DNA from: Rahnella sikkimica
GTDB taxonomy: Bacteria; Pseudomonadota; Gammaproteobacteria; Enterobacterales; Enterobacteriaceae
NCBI RefSeq assembly: GCF_002951615.1
Contig: NZ_CP019062.1
Span: 1,302,001 to 1,366,000, forward strand
Direction: 5' to 3'
DNA length: 64,000 nucleotides
Shown here: one piece after another, positions 8,113 to 17,573 of the stretch
Position numbering within the stretch: position 1 is the stretch's first letter
Layout: each line of letters begins with the position of its first letter
Notes under the pieces: model-generated
What the model saw: only the letters and a program-made list of their open reading frames with translations
What the model was told of the DNA's origin: nothing
The model's database searches: none
Made by a program: the position numbers and the translations under genes

Positions 8113-9630
8113 ATGACAAAGGTCACAGATTTTTTTTCATATTTATTGAAGCGTTATGCGGGCTCAACCTGCATCTCTCTGCTGGTTGCAGGGGGATTAG
8201 CTTTTTATGCTGGAAGTGCTTCTGCGCTGACGGCAGACCCTTCTGAAGTTGCTTCCGGCGCACTTGGGCTTTCGTACGATCTCTCCGGTTTCCTGCCTGC
8301 GGGTGATGAACAGTCCGCGTTCAATACCGGAAAAATCCAACAATCCAATGGCTTACCCAGCCTCGGCAGTCAGTACATTAAAAATGACAATGCGCCGAGC
8401 GCGACGGAAAAACAGCTCGCCACCACGCTCAAAGAACTCGGCACCACCACGTCGGACAGCGACGATCCGCTGCGTTTGCAGGCGGAAAATATCGCGCTCA
8501 GCCAGGCCGCCAAACTGGTGCAAAAAGAAACCAGCAGTTTGCTTTCGCCGCTGGGCACCGTCAGCACAACACTGGATGTCACCGGTCACAATCTGGATGG
8601 CAGCTCCGGCCAGCTTTTCAGCCCGCTGTACCATTCCGACAATAATCTGGTCTACAGCCAGATTGGCCTGCAAAGCGCGACGGATGCCACGGTGGGGAAT
8701 TTTGGCCTGGGGCAGCGTTTTAATACCGGCGCGTGGATGCTTGGCTACAACGCGTTTATCGATAATGATTTCGACCATCAGCTGACACGCGGAAGTTTGG
8801 GCGCAGAAGCCTGGACCGATTACCTGCGGTTTTCCACTAACTACTATCACCCGTTTACGTCTTACCGCGCGGACAGCAGCTCGTCGGCACAACTGCGGCG
8901 TCAGGCACGCGGTTACGACATCACCACCAAAGGCTATTTGCCGTTTTATCGCCAGATCGGGGCGTCGCTCAGTTATGAGCAATACTTCGGTAATCAGGTG
9001 GATTTATTCGGCAACGGTACGCGCCAGAGTAATCCTTCGGCGGTCTCGTTCGGGCTGAATTACACGCCGGTGCCGCTGGTGACCGTGATGGCAGAACATC
9101 AGGCCGGTCAGGATGGCGATAATCAGGATGTGGTGAAACTGACGCTCAATTACCGTCTGGGCGTGCCATTGGATCAGCAGTTGTCATCGCAGAATGTTGC
9201 CGCAGCGCGTTCACTGCGCGGCAGCCGGTTCGATTTGGTCGACCGAAATAACCTGCCGGTGATGGAGTTTAAACAGCGGAAAACCCTGTCGGTGTATCTG
9301 GCGACGCCGCCGTGGTCGTTACAACCGGGCGAAACGGTGCCGCTGAAACTGCAACTGCGAGCGCTTAATTCCGTGACCGCGCTCAGCTGGCAGGGCGATA
9401 CGCAGGCGCTGAGCCTGACGCCGCCAGCCAATAACCGTAATCCCGAAGGCTGGAGCGTGATCGTGCCGCAATGGGACAGTTCGCCGGGTGCCACCAACAG
9501 CTACCGTTTATCGGTGACGGTGGAAGACAGCAAATCGCAGAAAGTGACGTCAAACTGGATCACGCTGACCGTTTCCCCGCCGCTGACGGCGCAACCGCAA
9601 TACGGCGATGACGCCGGGCTGAATTTCTAG
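8113..9630 (+). CDS. Inverse-autotransporter beta-barrel protein (YchO/intimin-like)
   Basis: Outer-membrane protein of the intimin/invasin-type inverse autotransporter family, closest in layout to YchO (464 aa in E. coli). The 505 residues comprise a long signal peptide (to about residue 40, ending SASA), a linker, then the barrel domain from about 150 to 330. The barrel has the family's aromatic/glycine strand pattern (GLGQRF, LGYNAFIDNDFDH, GYDITTKGYLPFYRQ, LNYRLGVPL). A single C-terminal Ig-like domain follows at about 390-490. Without a string of passenger domains it is more likely a surface or biofilm factor than an adhesin of invasin size. It ends exactly where an IS110-family remnant begins, so its native 3' flank has been replaced. 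The ribosome site is weak. Confidence 0.82.
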   Translation: MTKVTDFFSYLLKRYAGSTCISLLVAGGLAFYAGSASALTADPSEVASGALGLSYDLSGFLPAGDEQSAFNTGKIQQSNGLPSLGSQYIKNDNAPSATEKQLATTLKELGTTTSDSDDPLRLQAENIALSQAAKLVQKETSSLLSPLGTVSTTLDVTGHNLDGSSGQLFSPLYHSDNNLVYSQIGLQSATDATVGNFGLGQRFNTGAWMLGYNAFIDNDFDHQLTRGSLGAEAWTDYLRFSTNYYHPFTSYRADSSSSAQLRRQARGYDITTKGYLPFYRQIGASLSYEQYFGNQVDLFGNGTRQSNPSAVSFGLNYTPVPLVTVMAEHQAGQDGDNQDVVKLTLNYRLGVPLDQQLSSQNVAAARSLRGSRFDLVDRNNLPVMEFKQRKTLSVYLATPPWSLQPGETVPLKLQLRALNSVTALSWQGDTQALSLTPPANNRNPEGWSVIVPQWDSSPGATNSYRLSVTVEDSKSQKVTSNWITLTVSPPLTAQPQYGDDAGLNF

Positions 9631-9910
9631 CTCATAATTTTTCAGTAAAGTAATACAGTCGGCATGGTCAGTTTGGTCGTTAGTAAACTTCTGGTAGAAA
9701 CTGCCGACGTTGATAAAAACATCGACGGTTTCTTTAGAAATATCGACGCCGATAAAGGTTTTTGAGACTGATTCATTATTCCCGTCCTTGTAGATACGGG
9801 CTGGTGCAGGTACCGCCCAGGCAGCTGTTCGGGTTAAAAATGAGCTGATGTAACGCAGAGATGCTCCCCAACAGGCTTGGTGTCCCAGATGTCGGACTTG
9901 CTGCTAGATC
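9631..9910 (-). mobile_element. IS110-family insertion sequence remnant
   Basis: On the minus strand, an open stretch from about 9800 down to 9634 encodes the N-terminus of an IS110-type DEDD transposase. The diagnostic segment SKTFIGVDISKETVDVFIN contains the first catalytic Asp (GVD). The most plausible ATG (about 9773) is one base out of frame with it, consistent with a 1-base loss in the CTCAAAAA tract. The rest of the transposase is missing, so the element is dead. Upstream of the frame, about 100 bases of non-coding sequence may be the element's left end, where IS110-group elements encode their guide (bridge) RNA. Outer limits are approximate. Confidence 0.65.
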
Positions 9911-10002
9911 AGTTTGGAACTCGGTAAAATAACTTTTTCAAAAACTTGTTTTGCGTCTTAAATTTCAAAGGTTTCCTAGGCCTGTTGTTTAGGCACAAAA
10001 AA

Positions 10003-10030
10003 AGCCGATTCCTGAGAACCGGCTCTGATG
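10003..10030 (-). terminator. Rho-independent terminator of rnb
   Basis: On the minus strand, AGCCGGTTC-tcag-GAATCGGCT is followed by a run of seven Ts, directly after the rnb stop. One wobble pair interrupts the stem. Confidence 0.8.
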
Positions 10031-10053
10031 CACATCAAACGACCAGGCGTTCG

Positions 10054-11997
10054 CTAAGCTGCAGGCTTGGCAATCACATTGCGATTTTCCATCCGCACTT
10101 CCGCGATATTGACATCAATGATGTCACTCTGACGATAGGCAACCTCGCCCTTGATCAGCACGGTGCCGGTGTCAGCGCTGCATACCAGCTCGTCGCGTAC
10201 GCTGTGCAGGAACGGCGCAGGGATGAAGGCGACGGCACCGATATCTTGCAGACGGACGCGCAAACCACCGCGGGTTACATCGATAACTTCAGCGCTGAAT
10301 TTCACATCCGTGCCGACTTTATCTTCGAGATAACGGGCGTACAGCCAGTCACCGACGTCGCGCTCGGCCATGCGGTTGGCACGGCGGCGTTCTGCCAGCT
10401 GAACGGTCATATCGTCCTGCGGTTTCTCAGCAGACTGTTGCAGGATCATCGCTTTCAGCAGACGGTGGTTCACCATATCGCCGTATTTACGAATCGGTGA
10501 AGTCCAGGTCGCGTAAGCTTCCAGACCCAGACCGTAGTGCGGCCCCGGTACGGTGCTGATTTCGGCAAAGGTCTGGAAACGACGGATACGGCTGTCGAGG
10601 AACTGTGTTGGCAAGGCATCCAGTTTACGGCGCAGTGCGCAGAAACCTGGCAGCGTCAGCAGTGCTTCGGCATTGGCTTCAACGTCATTGGCCTGAAGTA
10701 CGGTGACCGCATTTTCAACCAGCAGCGGGTCGAAACCGGTATGCACGTTGTACACGCCGAAACCGAGGCTGTCGCGCAGCGCAATGGCCGCACAGACGTT
10801 AGCGGCGATCATGGATTCTTCAACGATGCGGTTCGCGATACGGCGGTGTTCGGCGATGATTTCCAGAACGTTGCCTTTCTCACCCAGCACGAAGCGGTAA
10901 TCAGGACGGTCTTTAAACACCAGCGCGTGTTCGGTACGCCATGCACTGCGCACGTCGCAAACGCGTTTCAGCAAGCGGATTTGATCAGCAATCACATCGC
11001 TGGCCGGTTGCCATGCGCTTTTCTCATCCGCTTCCAGCCAGTCAGACACATCGTCATAGGCCAGTTTAGCTTTTGACTCGATGGTGGCAGCGAAGAAACG
11101 AATGTCGCTGCCCAGTGCGCCATCGGTGCCCAGCGTAACGGAACAGGCGAGAACAGGGCGGCTGACGTCCGGCCACAGTGAACACACATCATCGGACAAT
11201 TCACGCGGTAACATCGGGATGTTGAAGCCCGGCAGATAGTTGGTGAATGCGCGTTTTTTGGCGATGTTATCGAGTTCGCTGCCTTCGGTGACGTACGCCG
11301 TCGGGTCAGCAATCGCGATAGTCATCTGCAAAGTGCCGTCGCCATTGTCTTTCACATACAGCGCGTCATCCATGTCCTGCGTGCTGCCGCTGTCGATGGT
11401 GACAAATGGCAGGGCGGTCAGATCTTCGCGGTTCAGGCCCTCATCACGCAGTTCCGCAATGTCAGATTTTGGCGCTTCGCGTTCAAGATTATGACGGGCC
11501 AGCGTGACCCACCACGGCGCGAGATCGTCGGTGCCGGTGGTGATCCATTCGGTGATTTCAGCCTGGAAGCTGTGATCGCCTTCTTTCAGTGGATGGCGGC
11601 GCATTTCGGCCACACACCAGTCACCGTCACTGACTTCGTGATTGATGTTGCGCACCACACGACACTGGATCGCATCACGTAATAAAGGATGGTCGGGGAT
11701 AATAGTCAGACGGTCGTCTTTTTTGGTTACGCGGCCTACAAAGCGGCTGAGGAAAGGTTCAACCAATGTTTCCGGCTGGACGACTTCACGCTCTTTTTCG
11801 GTTTGCAGCGAGGCGATTACGCGGTCACCGTGCATGACTTTTTTCATGTACGGAGGCGGAATGAAATAGCTTTTTTGACCGTCTACTTCAAGAAAGCCAA
11901 AGCCTTTCTCAGTCCCTTTCACAATGCCTTCGACACGTGGAGTCTGAGAGTGAAGTTGCTGTTTTAGCTGCGCGAGCAGCGGGTTATCTTGAAACAT
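10054..11997 (-). CDS. rnb: Exoribonuclease II
   Basis: RNase II, the processive 3'-to-5' hydrolytic exoribonuclease that degrades single-stranded RNA in the cytoplasm. At 647 residues it is almost the same length as the E. coli enzyme (644). Cold-shock domains lie in the N-terminal 180 residues. The RNB catalytic centre is in [14 protein letters not shown], giving Asp202, Asp208, Asp210 and Asp211. A C-terminal S1 domain ends the protein. The gene is monocistronic, with its own terminator just downstream. Confidence 0.97.
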   Translation of the reverse strand: MFQDNPLLAQLKQQLHSQTPRVEGIVKGTEKGFGFLEVDGQKSYFIPPPYMKKVMHGDRVIASLQTEKEREVVQPETLVEPFLSRFVGRVTKKDDRLTIIPDHPLLRDAIQCRVVRNINHEVSDGDWCVAEMRRHPLKEGDHSFQAEITEWITTGTDDLAPWWVTLARHNLEREAPKSDIAELRDEGLNREDLTALPFVTIDSGSTQDMDDALYVKDNGDGTLQMTIAIADPTAYVTEGSELDNIAKKRAFTNYLPGFNIPMLPRELSDDVCSLWPDVSRPVLACSVTLGTDGALGSDIRFFAATIESKAKLAYDDVSDWLEADEKSAWQPASDVIADQIRLLKRVCDVRSAWRTEHALVFKDRPDYRFVLGEKGNVLEIIAEHRRIANRIVEESMIAANVCAAIALRDSLGFGVYNVHTGFDPLLVENAVTVLQANDVEANAEALLTLPGFCALRRKLDALPTQFLDSRIRRFQTFAEISTVPGPHYGLGLEAYATWTSPIRKYGDMVNHRLLKAMILQQSAEKPQDDMTVQLAERRRANRMAERDVGDWLYARYLEDKVGTDVKFSAEVIDVTRGGLRVRLQDIGAVAFIPAPFLHSVRDELVCSADTGTVLIKGEVAYRQSDIIDVNIAEVRMENRNVIAKPAA

Positions 11998-12081
11998 ATC
12001 GTCCAGAGAATTAGGGTTAATGTGGCTCGATTAGCGGCAGACAGTTTTACGCGATTCAGCCCCTGCGGGCAAGCGGCATCT

Positions 12082-12117
12082 GCCCCTTTTGCCTCATAAC
12101 CCTGAAGCAAAAGGGGC
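12082..12117. other. Perfect 11-bp inverted repeat (hairpin) between ydeP and rnb
   Basis: GCCCCTTTTGC and GCAAAAGGGGC are separated by 14 bases. There is no clear T-run after it, so it may be a terminator without a U-tract for ydeP or only an mRNA-end stabiliser. Confidence 0.5.
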
Positions 12118-12144
12118 GATGTACAGCGCATCCCGCAAAACGGG

Positions 12145-14451
12145 TTATGCGATACGTTGCAGGTCGACTTTTTGTTCGCAGCGACGGATTGTCACCGGAA
12201 CGGCTTTGGAGGTAGGCGTGTGCGTCTGGTCACCAAAACTGGACATCGGCACCAGCGGGTTGGTTTCCGGATAATAGGCCGCCAGATTGCCGCGCGGAAT
12301 GTCGTAGCTGACCAGTTTAAAGCCGGTCACTTTGCGCTCGATACCGTCGTTCCACAGCGTTTCGATTTCCACCAGCTCGCCGTCTTTCAGGCCCAAATCG
12401 GCCAGATCCTGCGGGTGAATGAACAGCACTTCACGCTGTCCGTACACGCCGCGGTAACGGTCATCAAGGCCGTAAATCGTGGTGTTGTACTGGTCGTGAG
12501 AGCGCAAAGTTTGCAGCGTAAACGGTGCATTCTGGTCGCCCATCGGGATCAGCACGTCCGGCAACGGCGCGGCGCTGAAATTGGCTTTGCCGCTCAGGGT
12601 ATTGAAGTTCAGCTCGGCTGCCGCATTCCCCAGATAGAAACCGCCTTTGATATCACAGCGCGCGTTGAAATCCTTGAAGCCTGGGATTGTCGCTTCGATG
12701 TGGTCGCGGATCAGATTGTAATCGTCGGCCAGCGCCATCCAGTCCAGGTAGTTGTCGCCCAGCACGGCGTTGGCGATACCGCAGACAATCGCGGTTTCTG
12801 AACGCTGTTCCTGAGACAAGGGAATGCCCACGCCTTCGGACGCATGCACCATGCTGAAAGAATCTTCCACAGTGATGAACTGCGAACCGGTAGCCTGCAT
12901 ATCCAGCTCGGTACGGCCCAGCGTCGGCAGGATCAGTGCTTCCGCGCCCGGCGTCAGGTGCGTGCGGTTCAGCTTGGTGCTGATTTGCACGGACAAATCC
13001 AGATTGCTCAGCGCCTGTTCGGTACGCGGCGTATCCGGTGCCGCAGCCGCCAGATTACCGCCGAGGCAAATCAGCACTTTGGCTTCATGACGCAGCATAG
13101 CTTCCAGCGCTTCCACGGTATTGTGGCCGGGAACGCGTGGCGGAGTGAATTTGAAGTGGCTTTCCATCGCATCAAGCAGGGCTTTCGGCGCTTTTTCGTC
13201 GATACCCATCGTGCGGTTGCCCTGCACATTACTGTGGCCACGTACCGGACACAAACCGGCACCCGGTTTACCCAGCTGGCCGAACAACAGTTGCAGGTTG
13301 GTGATTTCACGCACGGTCGGCACGGAATGTTTGTGCTGCGTTATGCCCATCGCCCAGGTACAAATCACGCGTCCGGCATTCATATAAATCGCCGCCGCTT
13401 CACGCAGGTCTTGTTCACTCAGGCCGGATTGTTCAGTGATTTTGTCCCAGGGTGTGTCATCGACGATAGCCAGATATTCGTCCACGCCCGTGCAGTTTGC
13501 CGCGATAAATTCTTCATCAAACAGGGAAGGCTGGCCGGATGCAATGCGCTCGCGGTGAGTTTGCAGCAGCGCTTTCACGATACCGCGCACGGCCGCCATG
13601 TCGCCGCCGAGATTCGGCTGGTAATACGCTGAACTGATGCGACCGGCTTTCGGTGTCACCACTTCCAGCGGTTTTTGCGGATCGGCAAAACGTTCCAGAC
13701 CCCGTTCACGCAGGGTATTGAAGCTGACAACTTTCGCGCCGCGATCAGACGCATGACGCAGGCTGTGCAACATGCGCGGATGGTTGGTGCCGGGGTTCTG
13801 ACCGAAGACGAAAATCGCATCGGCTTTTTCGAAATCGTCCAGACGGATAGTGCCTTTACCGACGCCGATACTTTGCTTGAGACCCACGCCGCTGGCTTCG
13901 TGACACATATTCGAGCAGTCAGGGAAGTTATTGGTGCCGAACATGCGACCAAACACCTGATAAAGGTAAGAGGCTTCGTTACTGGCGCGGCCGGAGGTGT
14001 AGAAATCTGCCTGATCCGGGCTTTCAAGCCCTTTGAGATGACTGGCGATCAGCGAAAATGCCGCGTCCCAGCTGATCGGTTCGTAATGGTCGGTGGTGCG
14101 GTTATAGCGCATCGGGTGAGTCAGACGACCCTGATATTCGAGGAAGTAATCGCTCTGCGCGCGCAGTTTAGTCACGCTGTGCTGGGCGAAGAATTCCGGC
14201 TCTACCGCTTTGCGGGTGGCTTCCCAGCTGACGGCTTTTGCGCCGTTTTCACAGAAACTGAAGGTGCTGTGGTTATCATCGCCCCACGCACAGCCCGGAC
14301 AATCAAAACCGCGACCTTTGTTAACACGCATCAGGTTACGCAGATTGGAGAGGACTTTTTTACTGTCGAAGACGAAACGTGTGGTGGATTCCAATGCACC
14401 CCAGCCACCGGCCGCGCCGTGGTAGGGTTTGATCTCAGTTTTAAATTTCAT
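12145..14451 (-). CDS. ydeP: FdhF/YdeP-family molybdopterin oxidoreductase
   Basis: Large molybdopterin-containing oxidoreductase of the YdeP branch, related to formate dehydrogenase alpha subunits. The 768 residues compare with 759 in E. coli YdeP, where the gene is linked to acid resistance; the physiological substrate is not known. The N-terminal iron-sulfur motif is reduced to CPGC (Cys51, Cys54), as in the family. Mo-bis-MGD binding segments follow: YTSGRASNEASYLYQ, then FGQNPGTNHPRM, and a C-terminal beta-barrel domain with QYNTTIYGLDDRYRG. There is no signal peptide, so it acts in the cytoplasm. It is transcribed alone. Confidence 0.9.
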   Translation of the reverse strand: MKFKTEIKPYHGAAGGWGALESTTRFVFDSKKVLSNLRNLMRVNKGRGFDCPGCAWGDDNHSTFSFCENGAKAVSWEATRKAVEPEFFAQHSVTKLRAQSDYFLEYQGRLTHPMRYNRTTDHYEPISWDAAFSLIASHLKGLESPDQADFYTSGRASNEASYLYQVFGRMFGTNNFPDCSNMCHEASGVGLKQSIGVGKGTIRLDDFEKADAIFVFGQNPGTNHPRMLHSLRHASDRGAKVVSFNTLRERGLERFADPQKPLEVVTPKAGRISSAYYQPNLGGDMAAVRGIVKALLQTHRERIASGQPSLFDEEFIAANCTGVDEYLAIVDDTPWDKITEQSGLSEQDLREAAAIYMNAGRVICTWAMGITQHKHSVPTVREITNLQLLFGQLGKPGAGLCPVRGHSNVQGNRTMGIDEKAPKALLDAMESHFKFTPPRVPGHNTVEALEAMLRHEAKVLICLGGNLAAAAPDTPRTEQALSNLDLSVQISTKLNRTHLTPGAEALILPTLGRTELDMQATGSQFITVEDSFSMVHASEGVGIPLSQEQRSETAIVCGIANAVLGDNYLDWMALADDYNLIRDHIEATIPGFKDFNARCDIKGGFYLGNAAAELNFNTLSGKANFSAAPLPDVLIPMGDQNAPFTLQTLRSHDQYNTTIYGLDDRYRGVYGQREVLFIHPQDLADLGLKDGELVEIETLWNDGIERKVTGFKLVSYDIPRGNLAAYYPETNPLVPMSSFGDQTHTPTSKAVPVTIRRCEQKVDLQRIA

Positions 14452-14910
14452 AGTTATGCTTCGCAGGTGGTTTTTGTCTGGTCTGTAAACAATCGCAACG
14501 GTGAATTGTTAATCCGATTGTTAATTTTATGTCACAAGTTTAGGAGGGAGATGCGATGACGTCTAATCGAATGCCGTGATGGTGTGATTAGATCTGTCTA
14601 TTGCCAAAAAAATGGCACGAATAACGGATTTTTACCGGCAGAATGCGCCGCGCATTCCCTTTTACAGACTGAATTAAAACAGCGGGTTGCGATAAGAAAG
14701 GTTGATGGCGGCACAGGGTGAGGCTTTTGGTCAAATTAAGATCAAGTTGTAACAGAATCGTTTCACTATGAAATGGTTAGCAAAAGACTAAGGGTTTTTC
14801 TGAGCGACGATTTAGGGCACCCTATGCGGCAAATAATATTCCGCATTTTTATATCTGCTGGCAGGTTGGCGCTTTATGTCTGCCGGAAAGGCGCGTTTAA
14901 GGAAGATTCA
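14452..14910. other. Divergent intergenic region ydeP/dacD
   Basis: This gap holds the promoters of ydeP and dacD. A frame upstream of dacD opens at 14773, but its first 46 residues look non-coding and lack a ribosome site. No regulatory site could be assigned with confidence. Confidence 0.4.
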
Positions 14911-16080
14911 GTGAAACGTAGTGTAATAAGTGTCCTCTCTTGTGTGTTGATGTTCTCCGCAGGCAGCGTGAAAGCTGTCGCTCCGCTGGATTTCCCGGTC
15001 GTGCCACCGAGCATTGATGCCGCGTCCTTTGTACTGATGGATTACGCCAGCGGGGATGTGCTGGCCGCCGGTAACCCTGACGACCGCCGCAATCCGGCCA
15101 GCCTGACCAAACTGATGACCGGTTATGTTATCGACCGCGCGCTGGACCACAAAAAAATCACCATGGACGACGTGGTGACCGTGCCTCAGGAAGCCTGGGT
15201 CGCCGGTAACAAGAGCCTCGAAGGTTCTTCCCTGATGTTCCTCAAACCGGGCGACCGGGTTTCCGTGCGCGATCTTATTCGCGGCATCATCATTACTTCC
15301 GGCAACGACGCGTGCGTGGCGATGGCGGATTACGTGGCCGGAAGCCAGGATTCGTTCGTTGGCATGATGAATCAGTACGTGGTCAGCATGGGCCTGACCA
15401 ATACGCATTTCGAAACCGTCCACGGTCTGGATGCGCCGGGGCAGTTCACTACCTCATACGATCTGGCAAAACTTTCCCGCGCGATTATCGGCGGCGAGCC
15501 AGAGGAATACCGTATGTATGCCGAGAAATCGCTGACGTACGACAACATCACGCAGCAGAACCGCAACGGCCTGTTGTGGGATAAGAACCTGCAAGTCGAT
15601 GGCCTGAAAACCGGTCACACCGAAAGCGCCGGTTTTAACATTATTGCGTCGGCTACGCAGGGCGACCGTCGTCTGATTGCCGTCGTGATGGGCGGGAAAA
15701 GTGCAAAAGGGCGTGAAGAACAGGCGCGTAAACTGCTGACCTGGGGCTTCCGCGAATACACCAGCAAGCAGATTTTCAAAGCGGATCAGACCGTTTCTAA
15801 CGAGCACGTCTGGTTCGGTGCAACTTCTCAGGTGAAAGTCGGTTCCCTTAGCGATGTGTTCATCAGCGTTCCGCAGTCTGACGCCGATAAACTGAAAGCG
15901 CAGTACGTGCTGACTAATCCGCAGATTGACGCGCCGCTGAAAAAAGGCCAGGAACTGGGCAGCATCAATATCGTGGATAACGGTAAAGTGATCAAAACCG
16001 TGCCGCTGGTGGCGCTGGAAGACGTAGCGCAGGGCGGGATCATCAGCCGGGCGATTGACTACGTGAAGCTGAAAATCTAA
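14911..16080 (+). CDS. dacD: D-alanyl-D-alanine carboxypeptidase (penicillin-binding protein 6b)
   Basis: Periplasmic DD-carboxypeptidase that removes the terminal D-Ala from peptidoglycan pentapeptides. The GTG at 14911 is chosen because GGAAG sits 5-6 bases upstream and the product then begins with a signal peptide. This gives 389 residues (E. coli DacD has 388). The three active-site motifs of class C low-mass PBPs are present: SLTK with nucleophile Ser64, SGN at 130-132 and KTGH from Lys233. The C-terminal PBP5_C domain and a membrane-associating amphipathic end (RAIDYVKLKI) follow. It resembles DacD more than DacA or DacC (for example QQNRNGLLWDK). Confidence 0.92.
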   Translation: MKRSVISVLSCVLMFSAGSVKAVAPLDFPVVPPSIDAASFVLMDYASGDVLAAGNPDDRRNPASLTKLMTGYVIDRALDHKKITMDDVVTVPQEAWVAGNKSLEGSSLMFLKPGDRVSVRDLIRGIIITSGNDACVAMADYVAGSQDSFVGMMNQYVVSMGLTNTHFETVHGLDAPGQFTTSYDLAKLSRAIIGGEPEEYRMYAEKSLTYDNITQQNRNGLLWDKNLQVDGLKTGHTESAGFNIIASATQGDRRLIAVVMGGKSAKGREEQARKLLTWGFREYTSKQIFKADQTVSNEHVWFGATSQVKVGSLSDVFISVPQSDADKLKAQYVLTNPQIDAPLKKGQELGSINIVDNGKVIKTVPLVALEDVAQGGIISRAIDYVKLKI

Positions 16081-16085
16081 GTTCT

Positions 16086-16128
16086 GCTCCTTCCCCTCTC
16101 ACGAGGGGAAGGTTGGGATGGGGTGTGG
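16086..16128. repeat. REP-like palindromic repeat after dacD
   Basis: CTTCCCCTC-tcac-GAGGGGAAG forms a perfect hairpin followed by GTTGGGATGGGG. The same unit occurs inverted at about 39144-39180, so this is one copy of a dispersed repeat family. It may also serve as the dacD transcript end. Confidence 0.65.
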
Positions 16129-16153
16129 GTTTACCCCTTGCTAATAAAATTCC

Positions 16154-17008
16154 TCATAGCTTTACATCAAACTTTCCGGCCTGATAATCCAGAATGGCCT
16201 GATTAATTTCCTGCACGGTGTTCATCACAAACGGGCCGTGAGACACCACCGGTTCATTGATTTTGTCTGCGTGTCCGAACAGGAACGTGGCGTCATCGGT
16301 TGCGCTGATTGTCACGCGATCATCGCTGTCATCGAGCTCAATCAGATGCCAGGCCTGCGCCGGCATATCATCGATTTTCAGCCGTCCTTTCACCGTATAC
16401 AGGAAGACCTGACGGGCCGCTGGCGCGTGTAATGTCACTTCGCTGCCCGCACTCATCTGAACGGTCATCAGGGTGACATCGGTCAGTGATTTTATCGGAC
16501 CAGTGACCCCTGCCACGCTACCGGAGATCAGGCTGATCGCGCCGTTTCCCTTGCTCAGGGGAATTTGCGGGATGTCCTGAACCTGCAATCCCATATAGCC
16601 TGGGGCTGTCATTTTCAGCCGTGACGGCAAATTCACCCAAAGTTGCAGAATCTCCAGTTCACCGCCGTGACGTTTGAATGCTTCCGGCGAAAGTTCAGAG
16701 TGAATCAGGCCCGAACCGGCCGTCATCCACTGCACGCCACCGGTGCCGATGATGCTTTCATGGCCGCCGGTGTCGCTGTGTGCCAGCTCGCCGCGCAGGA
16801 TAAACGTAACCGTTTCAAACCCGCGATGCGGGTGCGGGCCGAAGGGCAGACCGAGGTTATCCGGTGCATAAACCTGCGGGCCGTGATGATTGAGAAACAG
16901 GAAAGGGTCGAGCTGCTCGAGTTCCGGCCCCGGAACAGGACGGCGGGTTTGCAGATCGCGGATATCATCACGATAGGCTTTGTATTGCTTAACAATTTTT
17001 CGGGTCAT
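16154..17008 (-). CDS. Pirin family protein
   Basis: Bicupin metal-binding protein of the pirin family. Bacterial members include quercetin 2,3-dioxygenase YhhW and redox-linked regulators. The 284 residues show the N-terminal cupin metal site FGPHPHRGFETVTF (His59, His61) and the later WMTAGSGLIHSE (with a His ligand), plus a C-terminal cupin domain with DDATFLFGHAD. It is cytoplasmic and transcribed alone. A LysR-type regulator is nearby (18179-19087, same strand, upstream). Such regulators often control pirin genes, but the intervening quasi-palindrome makes co-regulation uncertain. The actual substrate is unknown. Confidence 0.88.
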   Translation of the reverse strand: MTRKIVKQYKAYRDDIRDLQTRRPVPGPELEQLDPFLFLNHHGPQVYAPDNLGLPFGPHPHRGFETVTFILRGELAHSDTGGHESIIGTGGVQWMTAGSGLIHSELSPEAFKRHGGELEILQLWVNLPSRLKMTAPGYMGLQVQDIPQIPLSKGNGAISLISGSVAGVTGPIKSLTDVTLMTVQMSAGSEVTLHAPAARQVFLYTVKGRLKIDDMPAQAWHLIELDDSDDRVTISATDDATFLFGHADKINEPVVSHGPFVMNTVQEINQAILDYQAGKFDVKL

Positions 17009-17163
17009 GGCGAGGTTTCCGTTAAAACACTGGATAATAACGAAGACTAGCGGGTTCAGCGGAAGTTGTCACAGCTGATTGTTAACAAGGTGTAATTTGC
17101 GCTGAATCGGTAAACAAAACGCGGGCGACTGGCTCACAACCGCCCGGAAATTTAGAGGTGATG

Positions 17164-17391
17164 TTAGAAAACTTTCGACGAGAAGTCTGCTTTCACTTCG
17201 CTTTCGATGTAGGTGTTCAGCCCCCAACCGGCGCGGGCGAGCTCTTTCATTTTTTCGAGATGTTCCGGCCCCGGATGGCGGATATCGTAGAGATAAACGT
17301 GATTGTTTTTGAAGCGGACTTTGATCGAGTTGGCATCAATCTGGAAGCTGACAACCTGTGAATCACCACTTTTGTTCGCGTAATTTTCCAT
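17164..17391 (-). CDS. Small KTSC-like domain protein, 75 aa
   Basis: A short cytoplasmic protein starting at the ATG at 17391, preceded by AGGATG. A longer reading to 17475 lacks a ribosome site. Its core (VVSFQIDANSIKVRFKN, then NHVYLYDIRHPG) has the alternating strand pattern of KTSC-type domains, which are found alone or beside DNA/RNA-processing genes. The family assignment is tentative and the function unknown. It is isolated between the pirin gene and the large quasi-palindromic element. Confidence 0.6.
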   Translation of the reverse strand: MENYANKSGDSQVVSFQIDANSIKVRFKNNHVYLYDIRHPGPEHLEKMKELARAGWGLNTYIESEVKADFSSKVF

Positions 17392-17538
17392 GCTGCATCC
17401 TGTTTTCTGAGCCTGATGACGGGCGACGTCTTCTATTAACCACGTCTGAATTTTCCGTACAGGGCGACAGTTCACAGTTTACGAAATACAGGGAAAACAC
17501 GGCTTATCAGTGCGTTATGGTGAGACCCTGGGGTTTCG

Positions 17539-17573
17539 GCTAAAACCTTGGGTTTAAGGTTAAAACCTTGGGC
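17539..17573. repeat. Tandem short units at the left edge of the quasi-palindrome
   Basis: Repeated TAAAACCTTGGG units occur at 17541 and 17561, with a third at 17591 inside the element. They look like partial duplications of the element's terminal sequence. Confidence 0.6.

Noticed and set aside
14773..14910. Longer N-terminus for dacD
   Set aside because: No Shine-Dalgarno, and the GTG at 14911 has one and begins with a signal peptide as in E. coli.
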